IMG/VR virus record: IMGVR_UViG_3300048792_000052
Location: 1-54,663 of that record
From: a virus
Length of the DNA stretch: 54,663 nt
Direction: 5' to 3' (one strand)
The notes under the pieces are model-generated. The model was not told the origin of the DNA. It worked only from the letters and a program-made list of their open reading frames with translations, and ran no database searches. The position numbers were made by a program, and so were the translations under genes. This document shows, piece after piece, positions 1 to 7,064 of the stretch; position 1 is the stretch's first letter, and the number at the start of each line of letters is the position of its first letter.

Positions 1-154
1 GCGGCGGATTTCCGATCAGAACCGTCCCGATAGCCGCGCCCAGGATAATGAGCAGCTCGGCAGGCTGCATCAGCACCAGGAGGTTACCCTTTTCGATGAG
101 GTAACCGCCCGCGATACAGGCAAAGACAACCACTATACCTATGATGGGGAACAT
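1..154 (-). CDS. motA: Flagellar motor stator protein MotA, N-terminal part
   Basis: The gene runs off the left edge, so only about 51 N-terminal residues are present. They form a first membrane segment and the start of a second (MFPIIGIVVVFACIAGGYL, then QPAELLIILGAAIGTVLIGN). The Gly-Gly-Tyr-Leu and Gln-Pro-Ala-Glu-Leu motifs are typical of MotA. MotA forms the proton-conducting stator with MotB in the inner membrane. The gene is outside the element and belongs to the host. The assignment rests on this short but characteristic stretch. Confidence 0.8.
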   Translation of the reverse strand, partial: MFPIIGIVVVFACIAGGYLIEKGNLLVLMQPAELLIILGAAIGTVLIGNPP

Positions 155-281
155 TCCTAGCCGAGTCTCCGCATGCGATCTTGGTAGATCTTTAATCGGC
201 ATGAAGCGGAGCGCGGGCGATACCCGCAAATGAGGGGACCGCAGCAATGCGGCGGCTAGGGAATCGCAGAGTGGCTGAGGG

Positions 282-1202
282 TCACTCGTCTTCCGGTTCC
301 GCAAGAGCGTACAAGCTCTGTTTCGATTGGATCTTGCCGCACAAATGCTGTTCACCATGTTTCCAATAATCCAATGTCTTCCAGCGCGCCCAAGTTTCGG
401 GGATCTGGCTCATGATTTCTTCTATATCGCCGCGGGGAGCGGCCTCAAGATAGCCAAACCCGAGCGAGTGGGCCAGGCGCGTTCCGGATCGGATAGTTAC
501 TACCAACGTTCGATACTCACCGGAAGCTTTTTCATCGAACTTGCCGGTAACGGCACACAACCAAGGCGGCAGGCCCCAGGCGGAGGCGAGCCACGATCCG
601 GTGGCGAAATGATCCATACCAAACATCATTTCCTCGCGCGCAAGCAAGTCGAATCCCGTATTGTCCCGGAACATCCTGTCGATGAGAGTCAACAGATTTG
701 CGTACTTGTCTGGATACGCGGCGATCAAGGCAAGCCGTCCGATATCGTGAAGCAATCCGGCGACGTAGGCGATCAGGCGGTTGTCCTCGCCGGGCAAAGC
801 GATTTCCTGGCAACAGACCGCGCACGCCAGCGTGTAACGCCAGTAGCGCCGGTCTTCCAAGACATCTAAGGCGCGATGCATGTATCCTCGCACTAGCAGC
901 GTGATCGCGATCTCAATCAACTCGGCGGCGCCAACGCGGTCAATGATGGCCGCGGAATCGAGGGAGGCGCCCTCGTCGTATTTTCCCGATGCGACCGCAA
1001 TCTGATCCACTGAGTGCAGCACGTGTGGGTGTTCTTCCAGCAGACCTTGAAGCTGGTCAAGCTCGCTCGCCCGCGGGGGAATTCTGTTCAGAATGGCAAG
1101 CGCACATTCAGGAAACGGCTCGATGCGCTGAATCGAACGCGGTATTTCCACTGAGCCAAGCGTATCAGTCCTTTGCTTCCAGCGCCAAGGGCTTCTTTCC
1201 AA
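282..1202 (-). CDS. HDOD-domain protein
   Basis: A protein of 306 residues containing an HDOD domain, a catalysis-poor relative of HD phosphohydrolases found in signalling proteins. A typical helical HDOD segment starts near residue 20 (IEPFPECALAILNRI), and a clear HD-like motif, LLHDIGRLAL, lies near residue 150. It is followed by the usual long helices with EEMMFGMDHFATGSWLASAW. The longest reading starts at a TTG; a GTG about 17 codons in could also be the start. It lies downstream of motA on the same strand, which suggests a chemotaxis or motility role, but the partner and signal are unknown. Host gene. Confidence 0.8.
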   Translation of the reverse strand: MERSPWRWKQRTDTLGSVEIPRSIQRIEPFPECALAILNRIPPRASELDQLQGLLEEHPHVLHSVDQIAVASGKYDEGASLDSAAIIDRVGAAELIEIAITLLVRGYMHRALDVLEDRRYWRYTLACAVCCQEIALPGEDNRLIAYVAGLLHDIGRLALIAAYPDKYANLLTLIDRMFRDNTGFDLLAREEMMFGMDHFATGSWLASAWGLPPWLCAVTGKFDEKASGEYRTLVVTIRSGTRLAHSLGFGYLEAAPRGDIEEIMSQIPETWARWKTLDYWKHGEQHLCGKIQSKQSLYALAEPEDE

Positions 1203-1226
1203 AAGTCGCCCGCAGAAAGGAGCTGC

Positions 1227-1255
1227 TTGACATGTACGTATATTTACCGTACGCT
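1227..1255 (+). promoter_or_regulatory. Promoter and operator of the toxin-antitoxin pair
   Basis: A perfect -35 box TTGACA at 1227-1232 is followed after 17 bases by a weak -10 (TACGCT). Between them is an inverted repeat GTACG (1234-1238) and CGTAC (1248-1252), 9 bases apart. The antitoxin start is at 1274. Antitoxins of this family normally bind palindromes over their own promoter, so this is the likely autoregulation site. Confidence 0.6.
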
Positions 1256-1273
1256 TTGAATAGGTAACCGACG

Positions 1274-1588
1274 GTGAGTCAGCCGGCTCTAAAACGACGA
1301 AAACACAACGCGCTGAAGGCTAAAGCCTATCGCTTTGACGCGCGCCTGAATGCAGAGCAAAAGGTTCTCATACAAAAGGCAGCCGATCTTGAGGGCCGGA
1401 CCATGACGGACTTCGTCCTGCATAGCGCGGAAGCCGCCGCCGAACGCACCATTCAAGAGCGAGCAATCTTGATTCTGAGCGCACGCGAGACCGAGACTTT
1501 TGTGGATGCCATCCTGCACACCGCCCAACCCGGGCCTGTTTTACGGTCCGCAGCTCGGCACTACAAGAACACAATCGGCCGACGGTGA
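1274..1588 (+). CDS. DUF1778-type antitoxin
   Basis: An antitoxin of 104 residues starting at GTG. The N-terminal half is a basic ribbon-helix-helix DNA-binding region (YRFDARLNAEQKVLIQKAADL), followed by TMTDFVLHSAEAAAERTIQE, which matches DUF1778 (TacA/AtaR/KacA type). The C-terminal tail should wrap the toxin and neutralise it. Its stop overlaps the toxin start by 4 bases, so the pair is co-translated. The inverted repeat in its promoter is the probable operator. It lies just outside the left attachment site and therefore belongs to the host flank. Confidence 0.88.
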   Translation: MSQPALKRRKHNALKAKAYRFDARLNAEQKVLIQKAADLEGRTMTDFVLHSAEAAAERTIQERAILILSARETETFVDAILHTAQPGPVLRSAARHYKNTIGRR

Positions 1589-2097
1589 GTCTGATTCCGT
1601 CTTCTTTCGAACCCCTCGCGGATCAGGATAAGACCAGCTTCACATGCGGCGTCGCAGAACTGGATGAGTATTTTCGCCGGCAGGCGAGTCAAGACGCGAA
1701 GCGGAAGGTGGCCGCGCCCTTCGTAATGTTGGACCAAGGGCGTCGCGTTGTAGGCTATTACACCCTGTCCGCGTATGGAATTCGCATCGCGGAATTGCCT
1801 CCGGCGGTTGCCAAGAAGCTTCCGAAGTATCCGCTCATCCCAGCGACCCTACTCGGCCGTTTAGCCGTGAGTCAAGACCATCGCGGACAGAAACTCGGAC
1901 GACTCCTGTTAATGGACGCCCTTTATCGAAGCTGGAAGAACACAAGAGTGATCGCCTCGATTGGCGTTGTGGCCGAGGCCTACGATGAGTCGGCGCGTAG
2001 CTTTTATCTGCATCACGAATTCGTTCCTCTCTTGGAGCATCCGCGAAAATGTTTCATTGCCATGGGAACCATCGAGAAAGCCTTCGCCCGAATGTGA
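1585..2097 (+). CDS. GNAT acetyltransferase toxin (TacT/AtaT type)
   Basis: A toxin of 170 residues starting at GTG within a GTGA overlap with the antitoxin. The GNAT acetyl-CoA binding motif is visible as LLGRLAVSQDHRGQKLGRLL (roughly residues 88-107), followed by the usual DESARSFYLHHEF segment. The N-terminal CGVAELDEYFRRQASQD is typical of tRNA-acetylating toxins. Family members acetylate the amino group of charged tRNAs and block translation; the target tRNA cannot be told from sequence. It ends 14 bases before the left attachment site, so it flanks the tRNA-Sec integration locus. Confidence 0.88.
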   Translation: MSLIPSSFEPLADQDKTSFTCGVAELDEYFRRQASQDAKRKVAAPFVMLDQGRRVVGYYTLSAYGIRIAELPPAVAKKLPKYPLIPATLLGRLAVSQDHRGQKLGRLLLMDALYRSWKNTRVIASIGVVAEAYDESARSFYLHHEFVPLLEHPRKCFIAMGTIEKAFARM

Positions 2098-2111
2098 CGG
2101 GCTATTTAGCC

Positions 2112-2133
2112 TGGCGGAAGCTAGTGGGAGTCG
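2112..2133. repeat. Left attachment site (attL core)
   Basis: The 22-bp sequence is identical to 54342-54363, the 3' terminal part of the tRNA-Sec gene including its encoded CCA. Identity stops at both ends. On the host side a 12-bp palindrome, GGCTA-TT-TAGCC (2100-2111), abuts the core. It may serve as terminator for the toxin gene. Confidence 0.92.
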
Positions 2134-2248
2134 GGTTTACCTCCCGCATTGAAAACACGTAAGTTATTGATTCTACGTTTTGCGGTGTGCTCGCGTTTTG
2201 CCGGGTTTATAAATCTGCCGCTCAAAAAGCCGCACATGCCGTTAATTT

Positions 2249-2280
2249 AAAGGCCCCCGGTTCATGACGCCGAGGGCTTT
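2249..2280. terminator. Hairpin just inside the left end
   Basis: The stem AAAG-CCC-CGG pairs with CCG-GGG-CTTT across a 9-base loop, with one mismatch and one bulge. Only three U residues follow, so termination is plausible but not certain. The rest of 2134-2454 shows no gene that I can support. Confidence 0.35.
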
Positions 2281-2454
2281 AAAGGTTCCTTTGGTCTTTC
2301 CCGCCTTGTGGAGGGGCGGAAGAGCTTGCCGTCAGTTTCGTGGACCTGTAGCTGCCGCCGAGGGTCTATCTGCTATACGACACGCTTCAGCAAAGCATAG
2401 CACGAAACAGAATCACCCGGCAATGTTCTTTTCGCGACGTGATACAGTGTTCGC

Positions 2455-2682
2455 ATGCAGAAGAAAGAAACTATGCATGACGATATAACGCACAAGGGGA
2501 AGGTCTATCGGATCATCGGCGAGCCGAGCAGTATCGCGCATCCTGGCCAGGTCATTGTTGCGATCTTCGACATCTCGTTACCGGGAAAACCTGAGGAGAT
2601 GCATAGGGACACAGGGACGGACGATTCGAAGCTTGAAACGATGATGCGGAACGCTAGAGTTTGGGTGAATAACCTAAGTTGA
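2455..2682 (+). CDS. Small protein of unknown function
   Basis: A protein of 75 residues that I do not recognise. It reads as a compact soluble protein: a basic start, a beta-rich middle (GKVYRIIGEPSSIAHPGQVI), then an acidic and polar end. An internal ATG at 2473 is preceded by the purine-rich GAAGAAAGAAAC and may be the true start, giving 69 residues. It is the first gene inside the left end and is transcribed rightward, unlike the neighbouring phage genes. It converges with the next gene, leaving about 20 bases between stops. Confidence 0.5.
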   Translation: MQKKETMHDDITHKGKVYRIIGEPSSIAHPGQVIVAIFDISLPGKPEEMHRDTGTDDSKLETMMRNARVWVNNLS

Positions 2683-2703
2683 AACAAGTTTTGGTTAAGC
2701 AGA

Positions 2704-3183
2704 TCACAACCCCAAAATCTCGCGAATCCGTAGCCGCGCCATTTTATCTGCCGGAGTGCCGCCCGGCCGATTCACCCATGATTTGAAAGCCGCGATTTTT
2801 ACGTGGTGTTCCACTTCGGGCTGTGCTGCGCATACGGTGATCGTGGTTATGCCCTCGGGTATTTCTCCGGCCCACGCGGAACTTTTAATCGCTTTCAATC
2901 CGCGGGCGACGGCTTCGAAAAGCGTATCTGCGGTGACGTGAGCGGTGTGCTCAATCCCTTCCATGTCGGTAACGGAGACGCGGCAGGAGCGGTTCGGCAC
3001 GTCGGACATTTTAGCAAGATTCGCCTTTTGTTCGCTCGCCTGAGCAGTCGGGAGCCAAATGCCTTGGAGGTCGTGCCAGGCGTGCGCAGCAATCCAGGAA
3101 AGACCGAGGATCAGCGTCGCAAGAACGATGGCGTTATACAGGATGTTGTGGGCAATCCTATCGAGGCCGGGCGGCGTGTGCAC
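2704..3183 (-). CDS. Membrane-anchored hypothetical protein
   Basis: A protein of 159 residues starting at a GTG preceded by a good ribosome site (AAAGGAGATTTCT). One membrane segment at about residues 15-33 is followed by a soluble domain containing CRVSVTDMEGIEHTAHVTAD and a helix (TLFEAVARGLKAIKSSAWAG). From memory, this domain recurs in small proteins of acidobacterial genomes, but its function is unknown. The leader holds two small hairpins (3222-3233 with a UUCG loop on the coding strand, and 3254-3269). It is the leftmost leftward gene of the element and probably cargo. Confidence 0.7.
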   Translation of the reverse strand: MHTPPGLDRIAHNILYNAIVLATLILGLSWIAAHAWHDLQGIWLPTAQASEQKANLAKMSDVPNRSCRVSVTDMEGIEHTAHVTADTLFEAVARGLKAIKSSAWAGEIPEGITTITVCAAQPEVEHHVKIAAFKSWVNRPGGTPADKMARLRIREILGL

Positions 3184-3418
3184 AGAAATCTCCTTTCCGG
3201 CGTAAAGAGATTCGCTCTATCGACCCCGAAGGGTTCTCTTGGCTGCTACTGATGCCCCCGCCGGAGGGCTAACTGCTCAAAAACTTCTTGGTTACAGCGT
3301 CAAAGGCATAACTTGGTTTCATTATGTCGAAGCCACAAAAGCTATACCTATACCTACAGTAAGCATATCATCAATCCCATCGTTTCGGCTCAACCTTGTT
3401 TTTTGTTTCGGTGGATAT

Positions 3419-3457
3419 GCGACTTCCCCGCCGAAAAAAATCGGGCGGAGAAGTCGC
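3419..3457 (-). terminator. Strong hairpin ending the structured region
   Basis: GCGACTTC (3419-3426) pairs exactly with GAAGTCGC (3450-3457), and the stem continues through CCGCC/GGCGG with one mismatch. A run of seven A (T on the minus strand) forms the loop rather than a tail. It can therefore end or cap a leftward transcript, but it is not a textbook terminator. Confidence 0.5.
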
Positions 3458-4160
3458 AATCTTCTTGTCCTTGTTTCGTATGGACGTTTGCGATGGATCG
3501 GCTTAAAACGTTGAACTCTGAAAGATTAGGACGGTGGGGTTTGCCTGGTACTCACCCACGATGCCATTTGAATAAGCATTCGCGTCTTTCCCATCGTCAC
3601 CCACAACCGATGCCGTTCGGCAGCTTCGCTTCAGCTTGGCAACCCTGTCAACAAGTTCCCGCTACTTGATCCGCATTTTCAAGTTGAACGTTCGCGGGGC
3701 GGGCCTTTTTGCGGTAGGTATCCCTCTTGGGTAAGCAGACGGCTCGCTTTAGTAGGCGTGTCCACCAGTCGAGCAATTACCCCGACGACACAACCGTGTT
3801 CACCGTCACATCCTAATCTTTCAAAGAACAACGCCGACGCGCGGGGAAGTCGTAAGAAGCCGCGACGTTCTTTTGATTCGCCCAATCCAGTTGCCCTTCC
3901 AGCGAATATAAAAAGCTCTTTGGCGAAGTGGCGAGGCAAGATGCACTTTAGAAGGTGCATACGGGACGATTGCTCGTACCGCCTCTCCACCTACCCAAAA
4001 AGCTTGGGTGTAGGATTTACTTCGCCGTCCATGAAAGGACCCTTGAAGTATGAGCCATCCCCAGAATCCGTCAACCTGGGGATAACAAAACCGCCCGTTC
4101 CCGATAAATCGAGTGGGCGGCTCGCGCGACTTGCACAAAATATAACGGGGTAGCGTACTA
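3419..4160 (-). ncRNA. Candidate large structured non-coding RNA
   Basis: No reading frame in 3184-4217 looks like a real protein, yet the minus strand is dense in stems. Exact or near-exact pairs include 4057-4064 with 4076-4083, 3941-3946 with 3955-3960, 3993-3997 with 4005-4009, a nested pair 3729-3734/3777-3782 enclosing 3742-3746/3770-3774, and TGCCG-TT-CGGCA at 3611-3622. A long-range helix joins about 3509-3535 to 3801-3832, with 15 consecutive pairs. A TTGACA box (4186-4181) with a 4/6 -10 box at 18 bases lies at the start and a 39-base hairpin (3419-3457) at the end. It is comparable in size and setting to large phage RNAs such as GOLLD or ROOL, but I see no specific match. Confidence 0.5.
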
Positions 4161-4186
4161 GAAGGTTACTGGGCGGTGCCTGTCAA
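4155..4186 (-). promoter_or_regulatory. Promoter-like sequence before the structured region
   Basis: Minus strand TTGACA at 4186-4181, then 18 bases, then TCTAGT (4 of 6 matches to the -10 consensus). A copy of the dispersed 12-bp palindrome lies 6 bases upstream of the -35 box (4193-4204), as expected for an operator. Confidence 0.45.
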
Positions 4187-4192
4187 CTTTCG

Positions 4193-4204
4193 GCGGATTT
4201 CCGC
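4193..4204. promoter_or_regulatory. Dispersed palindrome, copy 1
   Basis: Exact GCGGATTTCCGC. It lies 13 bases after the stop of the leftward gene at 4218 and directly upstream of the promoter-like TTGACA at 4186. Confidence 0.7.
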
Positions 4205-4217
4205 AATCTTGGAGCCG

Positions 4218-4601
4218 TCAATGGATTCCGCCGGTTTCGAGGCAAACAAACTTGTCGGTCTGGCGGGTACATTTCCAGACAACTGTGCCATATTCTGGCT
4301 GTTCTTTGCGCCCCCAGACCTCAACTGATATCTCGTGGGCGGGGCCGTCGTCGCACGTGAAATAGCCCACGGCATATCCGACTTTCATTCGTCCCACGGG
4401 TTGTTGAAAAGGGTTTGTAAAGCAAGATTTGCTCTCGCCGACAAACCAATTACCTTGCGCGGTGAGGTTCGTTTCGACGGTGTGCTCTATGAGTCCTGCC
4501 CCATCTAGGTACTCGTAACCTTCTATAGCGGCACCAACGGTCACGGCTATCAGTATGTATGCAACCCAACCGATAACCGCATTGCTCTTCTGTGGTGCCA
4601 C
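4218..4601 (-). CDS. Membrane-anchored hypothetical protein
   Basis: A protein of 127 residues starting at a GTG with GGAG upstream. One membrane segment (VIGWVAYILIAVTVGAAIEG) anchors an exported domain carrying three cysteines (residues about 60, 83 and 110, with a fourth near 119) that could form disulphides. No family recognised. It is separated from the next gene upstream by a strong bidirectional terminator, so it has its own promoter; a TATACT box lies about 30 bases before the start. Likely lysogenic cargo acting in the envelope. Confidence 0.6.
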   Translation of the reverse strand: MAPQKSNAVIGWVAYILIAVTVGAAIEGYEYLDGAGLIEHTVETNLTAQGNWFVGESKSCFTNPFQQPVGRMKVGYAVGYFTCDDGPAHEISVEVWGRKEQPEYGTVVWKCTRQTDKFVCLETGGIH

Positions 4602-4770
4602 TCGATGCGCTCCGGTGTAAGAGTATATCGTACCGGCGCAGGTTTTTGTCTGTAATGGTTCCGCGCGAGCTGCGGCATCATTGGGGCAACCCTCCTTGCC
4701 TAAAAATGCGATTATGGGCGCATCGTCGGTACTGAAAGACGGGAGCCGTTGAAGAACGAAACCTAGGTCG

Positions 4771-4821
4771 AAAGAAAAACCGCCCAGCCCGCTAGTCGAG
4801 CTTCAATGGCGGTTTTTCTTT
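4771..4821. terminator. Bidirectional terminator
   Basis: A perfect 14-bp stem: AAAGAAAAACCGCC (4771-4784) pairs with GGCGGTTTTTCTTT (4808-4821). It has T tracts on both strands. It ends the leftward GH26-like gene whose stop is at 4839. Confidence 0.85.
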
Positions 4822-4822
4822 T

Positions 4823-4834
4823 GCGGATTTCCGC
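4823..4834. promoter_or_regulatory. Dispersed palindrome, copy 2
   Basis: Exact GCGGATTTCCGC, placed between the stop codon of the GH26-like gene (4 bases away) and its terminator. Confidence 0.7.
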
Positions 4835-4838
4835 GATC

Positions 4839-5648
4839 TTAGAGCAGAGCTTTGAGGGTTCCGAGCGCGGCGGAGCCAAGAGTGAATGGGGACTGGTTGA
4901 AGTAGATAATCCCCTTCGCGCCCGATGCGAATGCCGCTTGCAGGAAGGCTGACTGGTTGTCTAAGCTTACCGCTCCGATTGAGGTGGCCCAAAGCGGCTT
5001 ACCAAACGCTTGCATGACAGGCAGCGATTCGCTGAAAACTTGTGAGAAGTTTTGTCCACCGAAATCGAACCCATCGAGTCCCACAATATCCACATAAGCA
5101 CTCCCAGGATAATAAGCGGTGAGAGCAGAACAAGACATACCAGTTCCGCATACGTTCGGATCATAGGCAAACTTTACATTACTGTCGCCGGAAAACAAGG
5201 AGTGGATGTGAATCCAGGCAGCTTTGAAAGCAGTCGGGTTGCCGTAGTACGGACTCCAGTCGCCGTTCATCTCGTCGAGCGGGGCAAAGATGACGGGCTG
5301 TCCATAGGACTTCATTTCGCTGGCCCAGACTTTGAGGAATGAATCCGCGTCGCCGTTCTCGATCTGTTGTGCCGTGTAGCTCGATTCCCAATATGCGAAG
5401 ATCGGGCCGGTAATATTTTGCGAGGCAAGGTCTTCGGTGAAGTCATCGCCGTCGCCGAAGAAGAATCCCGTGTACGTTCCGTACTGCGTTTTCTTTTCGT
5501 TGTTGTACATCCCGAACTGGATGCCGGAAGGTATGGTAACAGGTGTTACTATAGGCGGCGGAACTGGCTGATGATGATGGCCGCGCGCGAAGGCGGGCGA
5601 TGCTGCGAGAAACAGGACTGCGCTGATGAGGAGAGTTATTTTTTTCAT
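4839..5648 (-). CDS. Secreted GH26-like (mannanase-type) protein lacking the nucleophile
   Basis: A protein of 269 residues with a clear signal peptide (residues 1-21, cleavage near AFA-R), a His/Pro linker and a TIM-barrel-like domain. APLDEMNGDW (residues 122-131) matches the acid/base Glu region of glycoside hydrolase family 26, and YPGSAYVDIVGLDGFDFGG matches its later strand. At the position where GH26 enzymes carry the nucleophile Glu in a xxE(T/F)G motif, this protein reads WATSIGA, with Ser at about 223. It may bind rather than cleave a glycan, or use another residue. The domain call is good; activity is doubtful. It lies next to a lysozyme-like gene. Confidence 0.75.
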   Translation of the reverse strand: MKKITLLISAVLFLAASPAFARGHHHQPVPPPIVTPVTIPSGIQFGMYNNEKKTQYGTYTGFFFGDGDDFTEDLASQNITGPIFAYWESSYTAQQIENGDADSFLKVWASEMKSYGQPVIFAPLDEMNGDWSPYYGNPTAFKAAWIHIHSLFSGDSNVKFAYDPNVCGTGMSCSALTAYYPGSAYVDIVGLDGFDFGGQNFSQVFSESLPVMQAFGKPLWATSIGAVSLDNQSAFLQAAFASGAKGIIYFNQSPFTLGSAALGTLKALL

Positions 5649-5663
5649 GGTTGGTTAGTTAAT

Positions 5664-6074
5664 TTAACAATTGGGAGGGAAGTCGTAGGGATACATTGTG
5701 CATCGAAAACGCCACGTCGACCATCGTGCTATTTTACCGGCGAGAATCCATTGCATCGCGAGTTGGGTACTGCACTGAAGGTTCATGGCGCACGATTCGT
5801 CAAAGTCCGGGTTCGCGTCGTTGAACTGCCAGAATCCATAGCTCGTGCTGCCGTTCGGCTCATGGCCGACGAGATTCTGTCCGTCCTGGGATTCATGGGC
5901 GACGATGAAAAGGGCATCAACCGGATTTACGCCGTAGAGGGCTGCTTCCTGCCGGACATACGCAATCACGGATGAAGTGCTTAAAACGCCGCTAGCGGGC
6001 AAAACGGGGCTAGAAACAGGGGTAGGAAAAACCGCCGCTTCAGCTTTTGAGGCGGTTCCTTGGATTACATACAC
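5664..6074 (-). CDS. SLT-fold lysozyme-like protein, probable endolysin
   Basis: A lytic-transglycosylase-type domain: AALYGVNPVDALFIVAHESQ carries the catalytic-type Glu (residue 61 of this reading), followed by STSYGFWQFN. It would cleave peptidoglycan glycan strands. The listed start is a GTG inside what looks like a signal peptide. The frame is open further upstream and encodes LKSLHALIGLFTLLSVLAQPA, but the only possible start there is ATT at about 6143. So either a rare ATT start or a small sequence error hides the real N-terminus. With the signal peptide it would be an exported endolysin or a cargo enzyme. Confidence 0.7.
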   Translation of the reverse strand: MYVIQGTASKAEAAVFPTPVSSPVLPASGVLSTSSVIAYVRQEAALYGVNPVDALFIVAHESQDGQNLVGHEPNGSTSYGFWQFNDANPDFDESCAMNLQCSTQLAMQWILAGKIARWSTWRFRCTMYPYDFPPNC

Positions 6075-6161
6075 TGCTGGCTGGGCTAGGACTGAGAGGA
6101 GGGTGAAAAGACCGATGAGAGCATGAAGTGATTTGAGAATAGGTTATGGGTGTTGAACCCC

Positions 6162-6173
6162 GCCACTAGTGGC
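6162..6173. promoter_or_regulatory. Perfect 12-bp palindrome GCCACTAGTGGC
   Basis: It lies between the HNH gene stop (6180) and the start of the lysozyme-like gene. It may be an operator for the latter or a small terminator stem. No second copy seen. Confidence 0.35.
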
Positions 6174-6179
6174 AACGAC

Positions 6180-6803
6180 TCATTGAAGAGCCGATATTAG
6201 ATTTTGTTCGACTGGTAACTTATCGTTTTTCCTTGAGTTGCATGGCCTACAGAGTGGTTGAATGTTGGTAATGTCATTGGTACCCCCCTTCGAAACAGGT
6301 ATGATATGGTCAATCGTCAATTTCCTATTGAAGTCTGCTTCCCCGCATTCGCTACAGAGATAAGCGTTACTAGCCTTGATCCGAATCCATTCACGGCGCG
6401 TAAGAGGTTGTAAGCAACCAAGGATAGCGCGTCGCCGCCTGTTGTTCTTTAAGGCGTTCACCTGCGTAACGCCGCCCTTCCAAAAGTGACTTTTAGCTCC
6501 TAGCCGAGAATCGCTGATATGTTTCCGATGTTCAGGAGAAAAACGCATTCCCTTGTGGGCAAGCCTCATGCGCTCCTTGGTTCCTTCAGTGTGTTTCCAG
6601 TAATCGCCTAAAGCTCCATAAGCTCCCGCGTAGACATGACCATCTGCCTCTCTCTTTGCCTTATAAATCAGAATGTTGCAGGGTCGACACGCACTTTGAA
6701 AACCGCCTCTTACCGAAGAATAGAAATTAGCGGTGTCCAGAGGCTTAATTTGTTTGCACTTCCAACACCGTCTTTGACCTTGTGCTTTCAGTCGATGATC
6801 CAA
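6180..6803 (-). CDS. HNH endonuclease with NUMOD-like motif (homing type)
   Basis: A protein of 207 residues starting at TTG, since no ATG precedes the conserved part. The N-terminus has a zinc ribbon (CWKCKQIKPL ... CRPCN). The middle has a NUMOD3-like segment (GMRFSPEHRKHISDSRLG). The C-terminus is an HNH domain, CSECG ... LTIDHIIPVSKGGTNDITN ... CRPCNSRK, with the catalytic histidines at DHIIP and the zinc cysteines on either side. This architecture is typical of free-standing phage homing endonucleases. It lies alone between cargo genes and is one of three HNH genes in the element. Confidence 0.85.
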   Translation of the reverse strand: MDHRLKAQGQRRCWKCKQIKPLDTANFYSSVRGGFQSACRPCNILIYKAKREADGHVYAGAYGALGDYWKHTEGTKERMRLAHKGMRFSPEHRKHISDSRLGAKSHFWKGGVTQVNALKNNRRRRAILGCLQPLTRREWIRIKASNAYLCSECGEADFNRKLTIDHIIPVSKGGTNDITNIQPLCRPCNSRKNDKLPVEQNLISALQ

Positions 6804-7036
6804 TGAAGTTGTGTTGCTGACTTGAGTTTACGACTGGTTTGGTATTCGCTTGGCGCAAAGCCCGCTTTTGATACCCTAGGACTACTTTGCGGGGTCTGCG
6901 CGAAACGAACAGAGAGCAGGAAGGGGCTTCCTGGAGGGTTCCTGCGCTAGAAAAGGGAAAATTGGATGATCTTCGTCAAGCGAAGGGTATTAAATTGTTG
7001 TGCGAATCGGAAGCCCCAGATAACGATACCGTCTTG

Positions 7037-7048
7037 GCGGAAATCCGC
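7037..7048. promoter_or_regulatory. Dispersed palindrome, copy 3
   Basis: Exact GCGGAAATCCGC, 17 bases beyond the stop of the TonB-like gene (7065), again just downstream of a leftward gene. Confidence 0.7.
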
Positions 7049-7064
7049 AATAAGTTATCCCCAG

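Noticed and set aside
4-15. Near copy (11 of 12) of the dispersed palindrome in the host flank
   Set aside because: It lies in motA codons for the conserved Ile-Gly-Asn-Pro stretch, so protein constraint explains it; the single mismatch breaks the palindrome.
3679-4153. Overlapping frames of about 100-130 codons on both strands in the structured region
   Set aside because: Several frames are open at once, none has a ribosome site or a recognisable fold, and hairpins run through all of them.
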